Source of the DNA: DAITQM01 sp039794245
Lineage (GTDB): Bacteria; Pseudomonadota; Gammaproteobacteria; Xanthomonadales; Wenzhouxiangellaceae
DNA: 64,000 bases
Direction of reading: 5' to 3'
Assembly (NCBI GenBank): GCA_039794245.1
Contig: JBDIVS010000017.1
Location: 7,804 to 71,803, forward strand
The notes under the pieces were generated by a model. The model did no database searches, was not told the origin of the DNA, and was given only the letters and a program-made list of their open reading frames with translations. The position numbers were made by a program, and so were the translations under genes. Numbering within the stretch: the stretch's first letter is position 1; the number at the start of each line of letters is the position of its first letter. This document shows positions 24,201-32,536 of the stretch, piece after piece.

Positions 24201-24610
24201 TAGTCCTGCTCATCCTCATACTGTTCGAAAACATGCCCTGATGAAGAAGGGATTAAGACGACGCTGCCCTGACGGCCATCTTGTGGGCCAGCGTTCGAAA
24301 ACATGCCCTGATGAAGAAGGGATTAAGACGTCTAACCGACGACTCATTAAAACCCATTTCAGTTCGAAAACATGCCCTGATGAAGAAGGGATTAAGACTC
24401 CCTCAGTAGGGATAGTGCATGTCTTTCTGCTGTTCGAAAATATGCCCTGATGAAGAAGGGATTAAGACGCCAGGTCGCGCCACTGGCCGACCTGCGGGCC
24501 AGGTTCGAAAACATGCCCTGATGAAGAAGGGATTAAGACGCGCCCCGCGGGACAGGATCCGGGATACGTACACGTTCGAAAATATGCCCTGATGAAGAAG
24601 GGATTAAGAC
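21265..24610 (+). CRISPR. CRISPR array, 48 repeats of 37 bp and 47 spacers of 31-36 bp
   Basis: The 37-bp repeat begins GTTCGAAAACATG and ends GAAGGGATTAAGAC. CCCT...AGGG inside it can form a short stem, and ATTAAGAC would be the 8-nt crRNA tag. First repeat 21265-21301, last 24574-24610. All repeats read identically by eye except those at 24432 and 24574 (AAAATATG in place of AAAACATG), at the leader-distal, oldest end. Spacer length is variable near the leader and almost constant (34 bp) in the distal third. One spacer occurs twice (23060-23091 and 23270-23301), and several others overlap or resemble each other. The array is transcribed with the cas genes. Confidence 0.98.
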
Positions 24611-24651
24611 CATTTACCCACCACCAATACAGCGGATAGAATAAGTGTGTA

Positions 24652-24692
24652 GCGACAATCAGGATGAGAGCAGCGCGACAATCAAGCTGAGA
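24652..24692. mobile_element. Tandem terminal-repeat-like units (possible IS21-type end remnant)
   Basis: GCGACAATCAGGATGAGA (24652-24669) and GCGACAATCAAGCTGAGA (24675-24692) repeat with a 23-bp period just after TGTGT. Multiple short repeats at one end are typical of IS21-family elements, but no istA or istB is present, so this is only an end remnant at best. Confidence 0.35.
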
Positions 24693-24757
24693 AGGCCGAA
24701 CTATTTGATCTCTGAGGCACGGCACGCTTAATTCGACCGAACTCGGGGATCAGATGA

Positions 24758-24785
24758 CGGCGGGGTTCTAAGATGAACCCCGCCG
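24758..24785. terminator. Strong hairpin downstream of the array (terminator-like)
   Basis: CGGCGGGGTTC and GAACCCCGCCG form a perfect 11-bp stem with the 6-base loop TAAGAT. No T-run follows, so it may belong to a mobile-element remnant rather than act as a terminator. Confidence 0.35.
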
Positions 24786-24786
24786 G

Positions 24787-24858
24787 GTGATCGCGGCCGA
24801 TGCTGGCTATGGTGTTCTACCCGCTAAGGAGGAATACCTGTGCCAGGCCGACACCTAA
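24787..24858 (+). pseudogene. Possible DDE transposase fragment
   Basis: A 23-codon open stretch reading VIAADAGYGVLPAKEEYL. ADAGYG resembles the second-aspartate motif of IS4/IS701-type DDE transposases. It is too short for certainty and has no flanking coding sequence. Confidence 0.3.
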
Positions 24859-24876
24859 CCGATCACCAAGTGAGGC

Positions 24877-25041
24877 TATACCCAACTGTTGCATAAATTC
24901 CCGGAATTCTCGGTCAAGTGGGCGAGAAACCGGGCGCGTCACCCCAGGTGAATTCGATGCTTTAACTAAAATTCTCATAACTTATTGATTTAATGAAGAA
25001 ATATATCAATTCGAGCAACATTTATGCAACTGTTGGGTATA
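24877..25041. mobile_element. 165-bp MITE-like element with 22-bp inverted ends
   Basis: The left end TATACCCAACTGTTGCATAA (24877 on) and the reverse complement of the right end (25020-25041) agree over 22 bp with a single mismatch. The interior has no gene and includes the AT-rich part of the scar. The TIRs suggest a non-autonomous transposon or a deletion derivative of an IS. No target-site duplication could be settled by eye. Confidence 0.55.
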
Positions 25042-25261
25042 TTCATAAATATGACCGCATTCAGCTTGTCTCTCGGCGTTCATGGCAGGTCGCCCGTATG
25101 TCTAGTGTTGCGCGGCCTGCATCCATTACCGACAACGCCGCCCAGAGACGCCGAGAGCCAAGTCCAGCGGGGACTGTGGACGAATCCGCCTGCAGCGTTA
25201 AAGCGACATCGAGTCCGGCACGACTTAACTGATGGCTTGTGGTCAGCGCGCGGCGGGGGTG

Positions 25262-26245
25262 TCAGATCAGTATTTCAAGCGGTGGTTCGTGGAGAGCGGC
25301 GATTTGTTCGCGGATCTGGTTGAGTAGTTGTTCGAAGTGCCGGGGTTCGCTGAACCACGGGAAGGCCAGCGGGAAGGCGGGGTCGTGCCAGCGGCGGGCG
25401 ATCCAGGCGTTGTAGTGCAATAACCTGAGGCTACGCAGGGCTTCGATCAGGTTTAGTTGACGCGGCTCGAAGGTGTGGAAGGTGGTGTAGCCTTCCAGCA
25501 GGGTGGTGAGTTGCACCGCCATTTCATCGCGCTCGCCGGAAAGGAGCATCCACAGGTCTTGGATGGCCGGGCCGCTCATCGTGTCGTCGAGATCGACGAA
25601 ATGTGCACCGTCGCGCCACAGAATGTTGCCTGGATGGCAGTCGCCGTGCAGCCGGATTTCGTTTATGGGGGCAGCCCGTTGCCAGGCGGCTTCGATTTCG
25701 ACCAGCAGCCTGGCGCTCAATTCATCGAACAGGGCGGCGAGGTGCGGCGGCAGGAACGGGCATTGTTGTAGTTCGGCCCGGGCATCGTGGCCGAAGGCCG
25801 TGACGGTGAGATGCGGCCGGTGTTCGAAGCGGCGCGTCGCGCCGATGGCATGCCAGCGGCCGAGGATACGGCCGAGCTGACGCAGGGTTTCCGGATCGGA
25901 CAGCTCCGGGGCGTGACCGCCGCGGCGCGGGAACAGTGCGAAGCGGTAGCCGCCGTGATGGTGCAGCGTGGCGCCGTCGAATGCGAGGGGGGCGACGACC
26001 GGCAGCCCGGCGGCTTCGAGTTCTAGCGCAAAGTCGTGTTCCTCGATAATTGTATCGTCGCTCCAGCGGCCCGGCCGGTAAAACTTGGCGATCAGTGGTT
26101 CGGCATCTTCGATGCCCACCTGCCAGACGCGGTTCTCGAAGCTGTTCAACGCCAGCAGGCGGCAATCGGGCACCAGGCCGAGCGATTCGATCGCGGCGAG
26201 GATCGTATCGGGGGCGAGCCCGGCGTAGGGCTGCTCGCGGCTCAC
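25262..26245 (-). CDS. srkA: Stress response kinase A (YihE/RdoA family Ser/Thr kinase)
   Basis: A 327-aa protein (E. coli SrkA is 328). It has a choline-kinase-like fold: N-terminal LLALNSFENRVWQVG, Lys in LIAKFYRPGRW, catalytic loop EIRLHGDCHPGNILW and the metal site HFVDLDDTMSGPAIQDLW. The family phosphorylates proteins on Ser/Thr and supports survival under envelope stress. The start is the GTG at 26245, which overlaps the ltaE stop (GTGA), so the two are coupled; a longer upstream frame is only the shadow of ltaE. Confidence 0.9.
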   Translation of the reverse strand: MSREQPYAGLAPDTILAAIESLGLVPDCRLLALNSFENRVWQVGIEDAEPLIAKFYRPGRWSDDTIIEEHDFALELEAAGLPVVAPLAFDGATLHHHGGYRFALFPRRGGHAPELSDPETLRQLGRILGRWHAIGATRRFEHRPHLTVTAFGHDARAELQQCPFLPPHLAALFDELSARLLVEIEAAWQRAAPINEIRLHGDCHPGNILWRDGAHFVDLDDTMSGPAIQDLWMLLSGERDEMAVQLTTLLEGYTTFHTFEPRQLNLIEALRSLRLLHYNAWIARRWHDPAFPLAFPWFSEPRHFEQLLNQIREQIAALHEPPLEILI

Positions 26246-27279
26246 GCGGCAGCCGCGCGCTGCAAGGCTGCGATCAGGGCATCGGTTTCGGCGTCGGTGG
26301 TCGCGTGGGTGAAGACCAGGCGGGCCAGATCGTGTGCACCCGGCCATAGGTGGAAGGCGAGCCCTTCGTCCTGCATGCGCCGCAGTTGGTGTTCGGGCAG
26401 GCGCAGAAACACTTCGTTGGCTTCGACGGGATAGGCGAGCCCGGCGGCGGGGTGGGCCTCGACCGCGGCGGCGAAGCGTGAAGCCTGGCGGTTGGCGTGG
26501 CGCGCCAGTTCGAGCCACAGGCCGTCTTCGATATAGGCCAGCAGTTGGGCGCTGATATAGCGCATTTTGCTCAATAAATGACCGGCGCGTTTGCGCCGCC
26601 GCTCGAGTTCGGGCCAGTTTGCTTCGCCGTCGAAGGCGATCACCGCTTCGGCGGCCAGCGCGCCGTTTTTGCTGGCTCCGAAGGTCAGAAGATCCACACC
26701 GGCCCGCCAGGTGATGTCCGCCGGCCGGCAGCCGAGCGCCGCGACGGCGTTGGCGAAGCGGGCGCCGTCCATGTGGACGCCGAGATGGTGTTTTTTGGCG
26801 CTCGCGCTGAGCTGGGCGATATCGTCTGGCCGGTACACCGTCCCGGCTTCGCTGCTTTGCGTCAGGCTGAGTGCCGCCGGGAGCATTTCATGGACGCCGT
26901 GGGCGCCGGTGCGCGCCAGGTGCCGGTCGATGGTTTCAGGATCGAGTCTGCCGTTTTCGCCGGGCAGCGGTACGAGGCGAGCGCCGCCGCTGAACAGTTC
27001 CACAGCGCCGCACTCGTCGTTGTAGATATGGGCGCCTTCGTGGCACAGCACCGTGCCCCAGGGCGGCAGCAGTGCGGCCAGGGCGATGGCGTTGCCGGCG
27101 GTGCCGGTGGCCACCGGCAGCACTTTGACCGGCCGCTCGAACAGTTCGCTGAACCGGGCATCGAGGCAGGCGGTCCATTCGTCCTCGCCGTAGGCATGGG
27201 CCGGGCCACGGTTGCACTCGCTGATCGCCTCGAGGATGCGCGGCGCGACCGGCGCTTCGTTGTCGCTGCGAAAATTCAT
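26242..27279 (-). CDS. ltaE: Low-specificity L-threonine aldolase
   Basis: A 345-aa PLP enzyme of the beta-eliminating-lyase fold. FRSDNEAPVAPRI at the start, HEGAHIYNDECGAVE, HMDGARFANAVAAL (the Asp binds the pyridine nitrogen) and LTFGASKNGALAAEAV with the PLP lysine of the F-x-x-SKN motif. It cleaves threonine and allo-threonine to glycine and acetaldehyde. It lies between rarA (upstream, 4-bp overlap) and srkA (downstream, 4-bp overlap) in one minus-strand operon. Confidence 0.9.
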   Translation of the reverse strand: MNFRSDNEAPVAPRILEAISECNRGPAHAYGEDEWTACLDARFSELFERPVKVLPVATGTAGNAIALAALLPPWGTVLCHEGAHIYNDECGAVELFSGGARLVPLPGENGRLDPETIDRHLARTGAHGVHEMLPAALSLTQSSEAGTVYRPDDIAQLSASAKKHHLGVHMDGARFANAVAALGCRPADITWRAGVDLLTFGASKNGALAAEAVIAFDGEANWPELERRRKRAGHLLSKMRYISAQLLAYIEDGLWLELARHANRQASRFAAAVEAHPAAGLAYPVEANEVFLRLPEHQLRRMQDEGLAFHLWPGAHDLARLVFTHATTDAETDALIAALQRAAAA

Positions 27280-28658
27280 TCCGATTCCTTTTCGCTGGCG
27301 GCGGGTTTGCGGCCCACCCTGGCGGTGTTGGGTGCGCTATTTTGCCGGGCTTCGTTCAGGCGCCGCAACTTCGCGAGGCGGGCGGCGATCTGCGCCTCCA
27401 GGCCGCGGCTGACCGGTTGGTAATAACGGGCGCCGGCGATCTCGGGCGGCAGATAACATTCGCCGGCGGCGAAGGCGTCCGGTTCGTCGTGGGCATAGCG
27501 ATAGTCCTTGCCGTGGCCCAGTTCTCTGAGCAGCCGGGTTGGCGCATTGCGCAGGTGCAGCGGTACCTCGAGGGTGCCGTGGGCTTCGACATCGGCGCGC
27601 GCCGCATTGTAGGCAAGGTAGACGGCATTGCTTTTCGAGGCAACCGCCAGATAAACCGCGGCCTGGGCCAGCGCCAGTTCGCCTTCTGGGCTGCCGAGGC
27701 GGTCGAATGTTTCCCAGGCGGAAAGGGCGAGCGGCAGGGCGCGCGGATCGGCGTTGCCGATATCCTCGCTGGCGATGCGCACCAGCCGGCGGGCGAGGTA
27801 GTGCGGATCGGTTCCGCCGTCGAGCACGCGGGCGAGCCAATACAGCGCGGCATCGGGATCGCTGCCGCGAATCGACTTGTGCAAGGCCGAGATCTGGTCG
27901 TAGAACGCATCGCCGCGTTTGTCGAAGCGCCGCGGCTGCCGGCTCATCGCTGCGGCCAGATCTTTCAGTGTGAGATGCCGGCCGCTTGCCTGTTCGGCTG
28001 CGACTTCAAGCCAGCCGAGCGCCCGCCGGGCGTCGCCGTCGGCGGCGCTGGCGATGTGCTCGATGACCCCTTCTTCGACCTCGTACCGGCCGCCCAGACC
28101 GCGCTCGTCGGCAAGGGCACGGTGCAGTACCGCAGCCAGCGCCGCTTCCGGCAGCGGTTTGAGCTGGTAGACGCGGAGCCTGGAGAGCAGCGCGTTGTTG
28201 AGCTCGAACGACGGGTTTTCGGTGGTCGCCCCGATGAGTGTGACCAGCCCTTCCTCGACGGCGCCGAGCAGGGCGTCCTGCTGGTTTTTGGCGTAGCGGT
28301 GGATTTCATCGACGAACAGCAAGGTGGCTTTGCCCGATGCAGCTCGGCGGGCCGCAGCGGCGTTGAGCACGGCGCGCAGTTCACGCACGCCGCTGTCGAT
28401 GGCCGACAGCGACTCGAACGCCGCCTGGGTGTGGGCCGCGGCGAGGCGAGCCAGCGTCGTCTTGCCGCTGCCCGGCGGCCCCCAGAACACCAGCGAATGC
28501 AGTTTGCCGGTGGTGATGGCGTTGTACAACGGCCGGCCGGGGGCGAGCAGATGATCCTGGCCATGAACTTCGCCGAGGGTAGCCGGCCGCAGCCGGGCGG
28601 CGAGGGGCGCCGGCGCCGCCGGAGCGGGTTGAACGGTGGACAACAAATCCGGATTCAT
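27276..28658 (-). CDS. rarA: Replication-associated recombination protein A (RarA/MgsA)
   Basis: A 460-aa AAA+ ATPase. ARLRPATLGEVHGQDHLL, Walker A WGPPGSGKTTL, Walker B TLLFVDEIHRYAKNQQD, sensor LIGATTENPSFELN, then the RarA C-terminal tetramerisation region with YWLARVLDGGTDPHYLARRLVRIASEDIGNADP. It acts at stalled replication forks. The start at 28658 (MNPDLLSTV) matches the family; the frame stays open upstream to 28781, but those residues are not RarA-like. It is usually near lolA, which is not seen here. First gene of the rarA-ltaE-srkA operon. Confidence 0.93.
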   Translation of the reverse strand: MNPDLLSTVQPAPAAPAPLAARLRPATLGEVHGQDHLLAPGRPLYNAITTGKLHSLVFWGPPGSGKTTLARLAAAHTQAAFESLSAIDSGVRELRAVLNAAAARRAASGKATLLFVDEIHRYAKNQQDALLGAVEEGLVTLIGATTENPSFELNNALLSRLRVYQLKPLPEAALAAVLHRALADERGLGGRYEVEEGVIEHIASAADGDARRALGWLEVAAEQASGRHLTLKDLAAAMSRQPRRFDKRGDAFYDQISALHKSIRGSDPDAALYWLARVLDGGTDPHYLARRLVRIASEDIGNADPRALPLALSAWETFDRLGSPEGELALAQAAVYLAVASKSNAVYLAYNAARADVEAHGTLEVPLHLRNAPTRLLRELGHGKDYRYAHDEPDAFAAGECYLPPEIAGARYYQPVSRGLEAQIAARLAKLRRLNEARQNSAPNTARVGRKPAASEKESE

Positions 28659-28841
28659 CGCGCCAGTCTGCCACGTCGCGGCATTCGTTGCCAGACTAGC
28701 CATTCGCAACGGCAAGGTGGTGAACAAGGCGGGAATGACGAGGAACGATAAGCGGGCCGCCCCGGGTTTGATCGGGGTCAAGCTGGCCGGCCGGGGAGGG
28801 GTTATGCTGAGTATCTATCCCATAGAACAGGAGAATGATCC

Positions 28842-29291
28842 ATGCCGACACGTAAAACCTGGGTTCTGGTGGCCGACGGGGTGCGCGCCCGGTTCTTTCG
28901 GCTGACGCTGCCGGGGTATCGTCTCAGCCCGGCTCTCGACCACGACCTGCTGCGCACGCGCCGCCCGGCACGCGATATCGGCGCCGACCGGCCGGGCCGG
29001 ATGTTCGACAGCACAACCCCGGCGCGGCATGCGATGGAGCCGCCGACCGACCTCGAACGCCAGGAAGAGATCCGCTTCGCCGAATCGATCGCCGCCGAAC
29101 TGGCGGCGCATCATCGCAACGGCGAGTTCGAACGCCTGTACGTGATCGCCACGCCGCGCCTGTTGGGCGATCTGCGCCCCGCCTGGAGCGAGGCGCTCAA
29201 GGTAGCGATCGCCGGCGAGTTGGCCAAGGACTACAGCAAGGTCAAACCACAGGCGCTTTCCTCCCACCTCGAAAAGTGGCTCCGGGGTTAA
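28842..29291 (+). CDS. Host-attachment (PF10116) family protein
   Basis: A 149-aa protein: MPTRKTWVLVADGVRARFFRL, then RPARDIGADRPGRMFDS and a C-terminal ELAKDYSKVKPQALSSHLEKWL. This is the family described as proteins required for attachment to host cells, related to the archaeal/eukaryotic release-factor-like fold (baeRF). Biochemical function is unknown. A ribosome site (caggaga) sits 7 bp before the ATG. It is divergent from rarA and converges on the peptidase gene with 7 bp between stops. Confidence 0.8.
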   Translation: MPTRKTWVLVADGVRARFFRLTLPGYRLSPALDHDLLRTRRPARDIGADRPGRMFDSTTPARHAMEPPTDLERQEEIRFAESIAAELAAHHRNGEFERLYVIATPRLLGDLRPAWSEALKVAIAGELAKDYSKVKPQALSSHLEKWLRG

Positions 29292-29298
29292 CCCGGGG

Positions 29299-30993
29299 TT
29301 AAAGGCCGAGAACCTCCTCGCCCTGTTCGAACACCACATCGACCGGGATCGCCGCCGCCGCCAGGCGGTCTAAATCGGCTTGCAGTTCGGCATCGATGAC
29401 GCCTTTTTCCGCGAAGAGGCGGCGGACGCCGTCGTAATCGCCGTTGCCCTGCAGGGTCAATATCAACCCGGCGAGGCTCGCCGTTGCCCGGCGGAAGGCT
29501 TCGGGCTCGACCCGGTAACGGCCGCTTTCGCTGTCGCGGCTGAATGCGCCTTGTTCCTTGAAATAATTGAAGCGCACCATGTTGGCCATGCCGTGCGCGC
29601 TGCTCGCCCCGAAGCGCACCGAGCGGAAGATGCCGGCAAGGAAGGTCACGTCGTTGTCCATCTCCCCGCCTTCCAGCGCCTCGCCCAGGGCGCGCAGTTG
29701 TTCGATCATGTACAGGCCGAGGATGTCGGCCTTGCCTTCCTCGAGCGCCGAGGCCTGCTCGCGCAACGCTTCGCGCACCGTGCCGCTCCCGTCGATGGTG
29801 TTCTTGATGCCCAGGCCGTGCGCCACCTCGTGAAACATCGTGTTCTGAAAAAAGGCCTCGAACGTGACGTTCGCCTGCTGCTCGGCAGCGATCAACTGCC
29901 CGGCGATCGGCAGCATGATCTTGTCGAACTTGGCGCGCATCGCGTTTTTCAGTTGCAGCCGGCGCGTGCCTTTTTGTAACTGCACTTCCTCGTCGTTGGG
30001 CAGGTTTATGGCGATGGTCTTCGACCCGGCATTGCTGTGGCCGGCGTAGAAGATGACGTCATAGGCGTTGAGATCGGCGCTGCTGCCCGGGGATTCGGCG
30101 CGATAGGCATCGGCCACCGGCAGGCTGCGCTGCAAGCCGGGCAGGTAGCGGGCAAACCGCGCCAGCCGTTCGCTCCACGCCTGGTCCTTGATCAGGACGT
30201 AGGCTTCGTATGCGGCGCGATACCCGAACAGTTGATCCTCGTAGGTTTCGATCGGCCCGATCACCAGTTCGATCGGATTGTTCTTGACCTCCATCCAGGC
30301 CATGTCGCTTGGCTGGTAATCGTCGGTGACGAGGGCCGTGGCGCGCAGTCTGAGGTATTCGGCAAAGTCCGCGTCCACGGCGAGATCGGCGGCCCGGCGC
30401 AGCAGCTCCGCTGCCCGGTTCAATTCGGCCTGATAAGCGATGTGATAGGGTTGGAGGTGCAGGCGGCCTTCATCGTCGCGGCGGACCAGCGAATACAAGC
30501 CGGTCTTCGCCGGCTCGTCCCAGGCGTCGAACTCCTCGGGTGTCATGTCCGGCGGATAGAAATTGGCGCCGGGCGGTTTGGGCCCGTAGCCGGGCAGGAA
30601 GGGCAGGTCGCCGTCGAGCCGATCCCAGGGGCCGTAATTGATATCCGCAAAGCGCCGGAGGGCCGGATCGGCGATGCCGGCAAGCAACGCATCGCGATCG
30701 CCATAGGCCTGCCGCCAGAACAGGTCATCCATGATCCGCGATGCCTCGATCAGCAGTTTGAGCATGTGCCGCTGCTCGGCACTCAAGGCGCCGAGGTCGC
30801 CGGTCAGTTTGACCGGGGCATAGATCTCCAGCCGCTCGGGCGGGATCAGACTCTCGCTCACGAGGTTATCGAGGTCTGCGGCCGCGGCCTGTTCACCACC
30901 CTCATCCGTTGCCTGGGGCGGGGCTTCCATCTGGCAGGCAGCCAGTAGAATCAGTAGCGCAAACAGCCCGGTCGGGAATACAGATTGCCTCAT
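29299..30993 (-). CDS. M49-like (dipeptidyl-peptidase III-type) metallopeptidase, lipoprotein
   Basis: A 564-aa protein. The signal peptide ends in LLAAC (Cys at about 20), so it is a lipoprotein. The zinc motif is HEVAHG (His388, Glu389, His392), followed about 30 residues later by LEEGKADILGLYMI, which matches the third-ligand motif of M49 (EEC/G-R/K-A-E/D). Classical DPP III has a hexapeptide HEXXXH; this protein has the pentapeptide HEXXH, known from a few bacterial M49 members. Probably a periplasmic or outer-membrane peptidase; the substrate is unknown. The start at 30993 is set by GGAG six bases upstream. The promoter region behind it (31000-31060) is strikingly AT-rich. Confidence 0.75.
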   Translation of the reverse strand: MRQSVFPTGLFALLILLAACQMEAPPQATDEGGEQAAAADLDNLVSESLIPPERLEIYAPVKLTGDLGALSAEQRHMLKLLIEASRIMDDLFWRQAYGDRDALLAGIADPALRRFADINYGPWDRLDGDLPFLPGYGPKPPGANFYPPDMTPEEFDAWDEPAKTGLYSLVRRDDEGRLHLQPYHIAYQAELNRAAELLRRAADLAVDADFAEYLRLRATALVTDDYQPSDMAWMEVKNNPIELVIGPIETYEDQLFGYRAAYEAYVLIKDQAWSERLARFARYLPGLQRSLPVADAYRAESPGSSADLNAYDVIFYAGHSNAGSKTIAINLPNDEEVQLQKGTRRLQLKNAMRAKFDKIMLPIAGQLIAAEQQANVTFEAFFQNTMFHEVAHGLGIKNTIDGSGTVREALREQASALEEGKADILGLYMIEQLRALGEALEGGEMDNDVTFLAGIFRSVRFGASSAHGMANMVRFNYFKEQGAFSRDSESGRYRVEPEAFRRATASLAGLILTLQGNGDYDGVRRLFAEKGVIDAELQADLDRLAAAAIPVDVVFEQGEEVLGL

Positions 30994-31189
30994 AATATAC
31001 TCCAATATCAGATAGATACATACGATATTTAATGTAATATATAACTAGAAACGAAAGACCGCGGTGGCCTGCGTCGTGATGGTTGCGGATTGTATCGCGC
31101 CCCGGGGGCGGGGGTGACGGGCACCTGGCCCCTCGAAATCGGCGGAGGATGCCCACATTTTGTACCCTATTGCGTTTTGGAGGATAACG

Positions 31190-31555
31190 ATGCCGATCTA
31201 CGAATACGTCTGCGAGGCCTGTCAAACGCATACCGAGCGCCTGCAGAAAATCGCCGATCCGCCGCTGACCGATTGTCCTGCCTGTGGCCGGCCGGAATTG
31301 AAACGACTCGTGTCGCCCGCCGGCTTCCGGCTGAAAGGGGGCGGTTGGTATGAAACCGATTTTAAGCAAAGCGGCAAACGCAACCTGGCTGGCGAGACCG
31401 CCGGGGAGGCCAAGCCCGACGGTGCGGCCGCGACCGAGGCCGGGAAGAAGGAAAAGAGTCTGGATAAGACGGCGGGGGCCGGTACCAGTACCAAAACCGA
31501 TATGGACAAAAGCGCAAAGGCCGCGGCGCTGGCGTCCGTGGCAGCACCGTCCTGA
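31190..31555 (+). CDS. FmdB-type zinc ribbon protein
   Basis: A 121-aa protein. MPIYEYVCEACQTHTERLQKI and LTDCPACGRPELKRLVSPAGFRLKGGGWYETDF form the FmdB zinc ribbon (two CxxC pairs at about residues 8-11 and 30-33). The tail is Ala/Lys-rich and low-complexity. These are small putative regulators of unknown detail. The ATG at 31190 has a strong ribosome site (ggagg) 6 bp upstream. In gammaproteobacteria fmdB often lies next to aspS; here it stands alone. Confidence 0.85.
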   Translation: MPIYEYVCEACQTHTERLQKIADPPLTDCPACGRPELKRLVSPAGFRLKGGGWYETDFKQSGKRNLAGETAGEAKPDGAAATEAGKKEKSLDKTAGAGTSTKTDMDKSAKAAALASVAAPS

Positions 31556-31580
31556 ACCGGGTTTATTCCGCTCCGGATTG

Positions 31581-31820
31581 TCAGTTGCCCGGCAGATTGT
31601 TGCGCATAGTGCGTTTGAGCTTGCGCAGCCACAATCTGGCCCACGCGAATTCCATGCCGAGTACGGCGAGACCGCCGAGGATGAACAGTACACCCGGCCC
31701 CGGGGTCAGCAGCATCACCACGCCGAGCAACGCAATTGTCGCGCCGATGATGCCAATGGCGATGCGCCGCGCGGCGCGGTAGGTGTAGCGCAGGGTGTGG
31801 TTGTTTCTGAACCAGTTCAT
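31581..31820 (-). CDS. PGPGW-type small membrane protein
   Basis: A 79-aa protein with a short basic N-terminus and two hydrophobic helices (about 20-38 and 43-60) separated by LLTPGPGVLFILGGLAVLGMEFAWA. This is the pattern of PF09656 (PGPGW family of putative transmembrane proteins). Function unknown. Its start overlaps the stop of the proline-rich protein gene (ATGA at 31817-31820), so the pair is coupled. Confidence 0.75.
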   Translation of the reverse strand: MNWFRNNHTLRYTYRAARRIAIGIIGATIALLGVVMLLTPGPGVLFILGGLAVLGMEFAWARLWLRKLKRTMRNNLPGN

Positions 31821-32536
31821 GGTTGCGGAGCGCCGGGTGAAGTGTGCGGTGGCGGTGCCGGCCTTTGCCAGGGATCGCCGGTTGCCGCCAGCACGCCACG
31901 GGCGACGCCGCAATCGTGCCACGACAGCGGCAGCGTGAGAAACGGTTCGAGCGGGTTGGCGGCCGGCGCCTGGCCGCAGAGCCGCCGGCCGCCGGGCAAA
32001 ACGGCCACTTTGTGCAACGCACCGTCGGCGGTGCGCCAGACATCGAATCCGGGTTCGATGGTAGGCAAAAGCGGCGTCATCCAGCCGATGATCGCCGGTA
32101 GCGGCGGTGTCCGCCGGCGCAGGGTTTCTTTGCTCTCGGCGTCCGGTGGCTCGGCAAGGCGCCAGGGCGAAGCCCTGACGGCCTGCAAAAACCGGTGGCG
32201 GAGCCGATCGGCTCGTGGTACCGGTTGCGGCGGCGCTACGGCCGGTGCCGCCGCGATGGCGGGTGCTGGGCGATGCGGCGCAGGCAGCGGTGTGCCGGGT
32301 GGCGGCTGGATTTGCGGTGCCTCCTGGGGAACGGCAATCGGCTGGCGGGCGGGTGCTTGCGGAGCGGGTGCCAAGGTCACTTTCAGCACGGGTTCCGGGC
32401 GCAGCACAGGCGTCTTGCGTTCCCAGATCGGCCACCGGTAGAGCACCAGGCCGTGAACCGCCACGGCGAGCAGCAGGCTCCACCGGAAAACCCGGTCGGC
32501 GCGGTGGTGGTCATACGGCGGAAAGACGGCAGGCAT
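31817..32536 (-). CDS. Unknown inner-membrane-anchored proline-rich protein (TonB-like layout)
   Basis: A 239-aa protein. One membrane anchor at about 17-33 (FRWSLLLAVAVHGLVLY) is followed by a long Pro/Ala-rich segment (about 50-105). A C-terminal domain then has two cysteines (RRLCGQ and WHDCGV) that could form a periplasmic disulfide. The layout resembles TonB/GspC-type proteins, but no TonB C-terminal motif is seen. It is coupled to the PGPGW gene. I do not recognise a family. Confidence 0.6.
   Translation of the reverse strand: MPAVFPPYDHHRADRVFRWSLLLAVAVHGLVLYRWPIWERKTPVLRPEPVLKVTLAPAPQAPARQPIAVPQEAPQIQPPPGTPLPAPHRPAPAIAAAPAVAPPQPVPRADRLRHRFLQAVRASPWRLAEPPDAESKETLRRRTPPLPAIIGWMTPLLPTIEPGFDVWRTADGALHKVAVLPGGRRLCGQAPAANPLEPFLTLPLSWHDCGVARGVLAATGDPWQRPAPPPHTSPGAPQP

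Larger units (their letters stand above)
24611..25261. other. Gene-free scar beyond the array with mobile-element remnants
   Basis: About 650 bp without a believable gene. It holds tandem 18-bp units (24652-24692), a hairpin (24758-24785), a short transposase-like frame (24787-24858) and a 165-bp inverted-repeat element (24877-25041). The stretch 24960-25060 is markedly AT-rich compared with the rest of the window. From 25075 to 25261 I see no feature. Confidence 0.6.

Noticed and set aside
24800..24988. 62-codon frame in the scar beyond the array
   Set aside because: Not in the transposase-like frame, no ribosome site, spans the inverted-repeat element; no support as a gene.
27342..28751. 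469-codon plus-strand frame opposite rarA
   Set aside because: Shadow of rarA, which has all AAA+ motifs.
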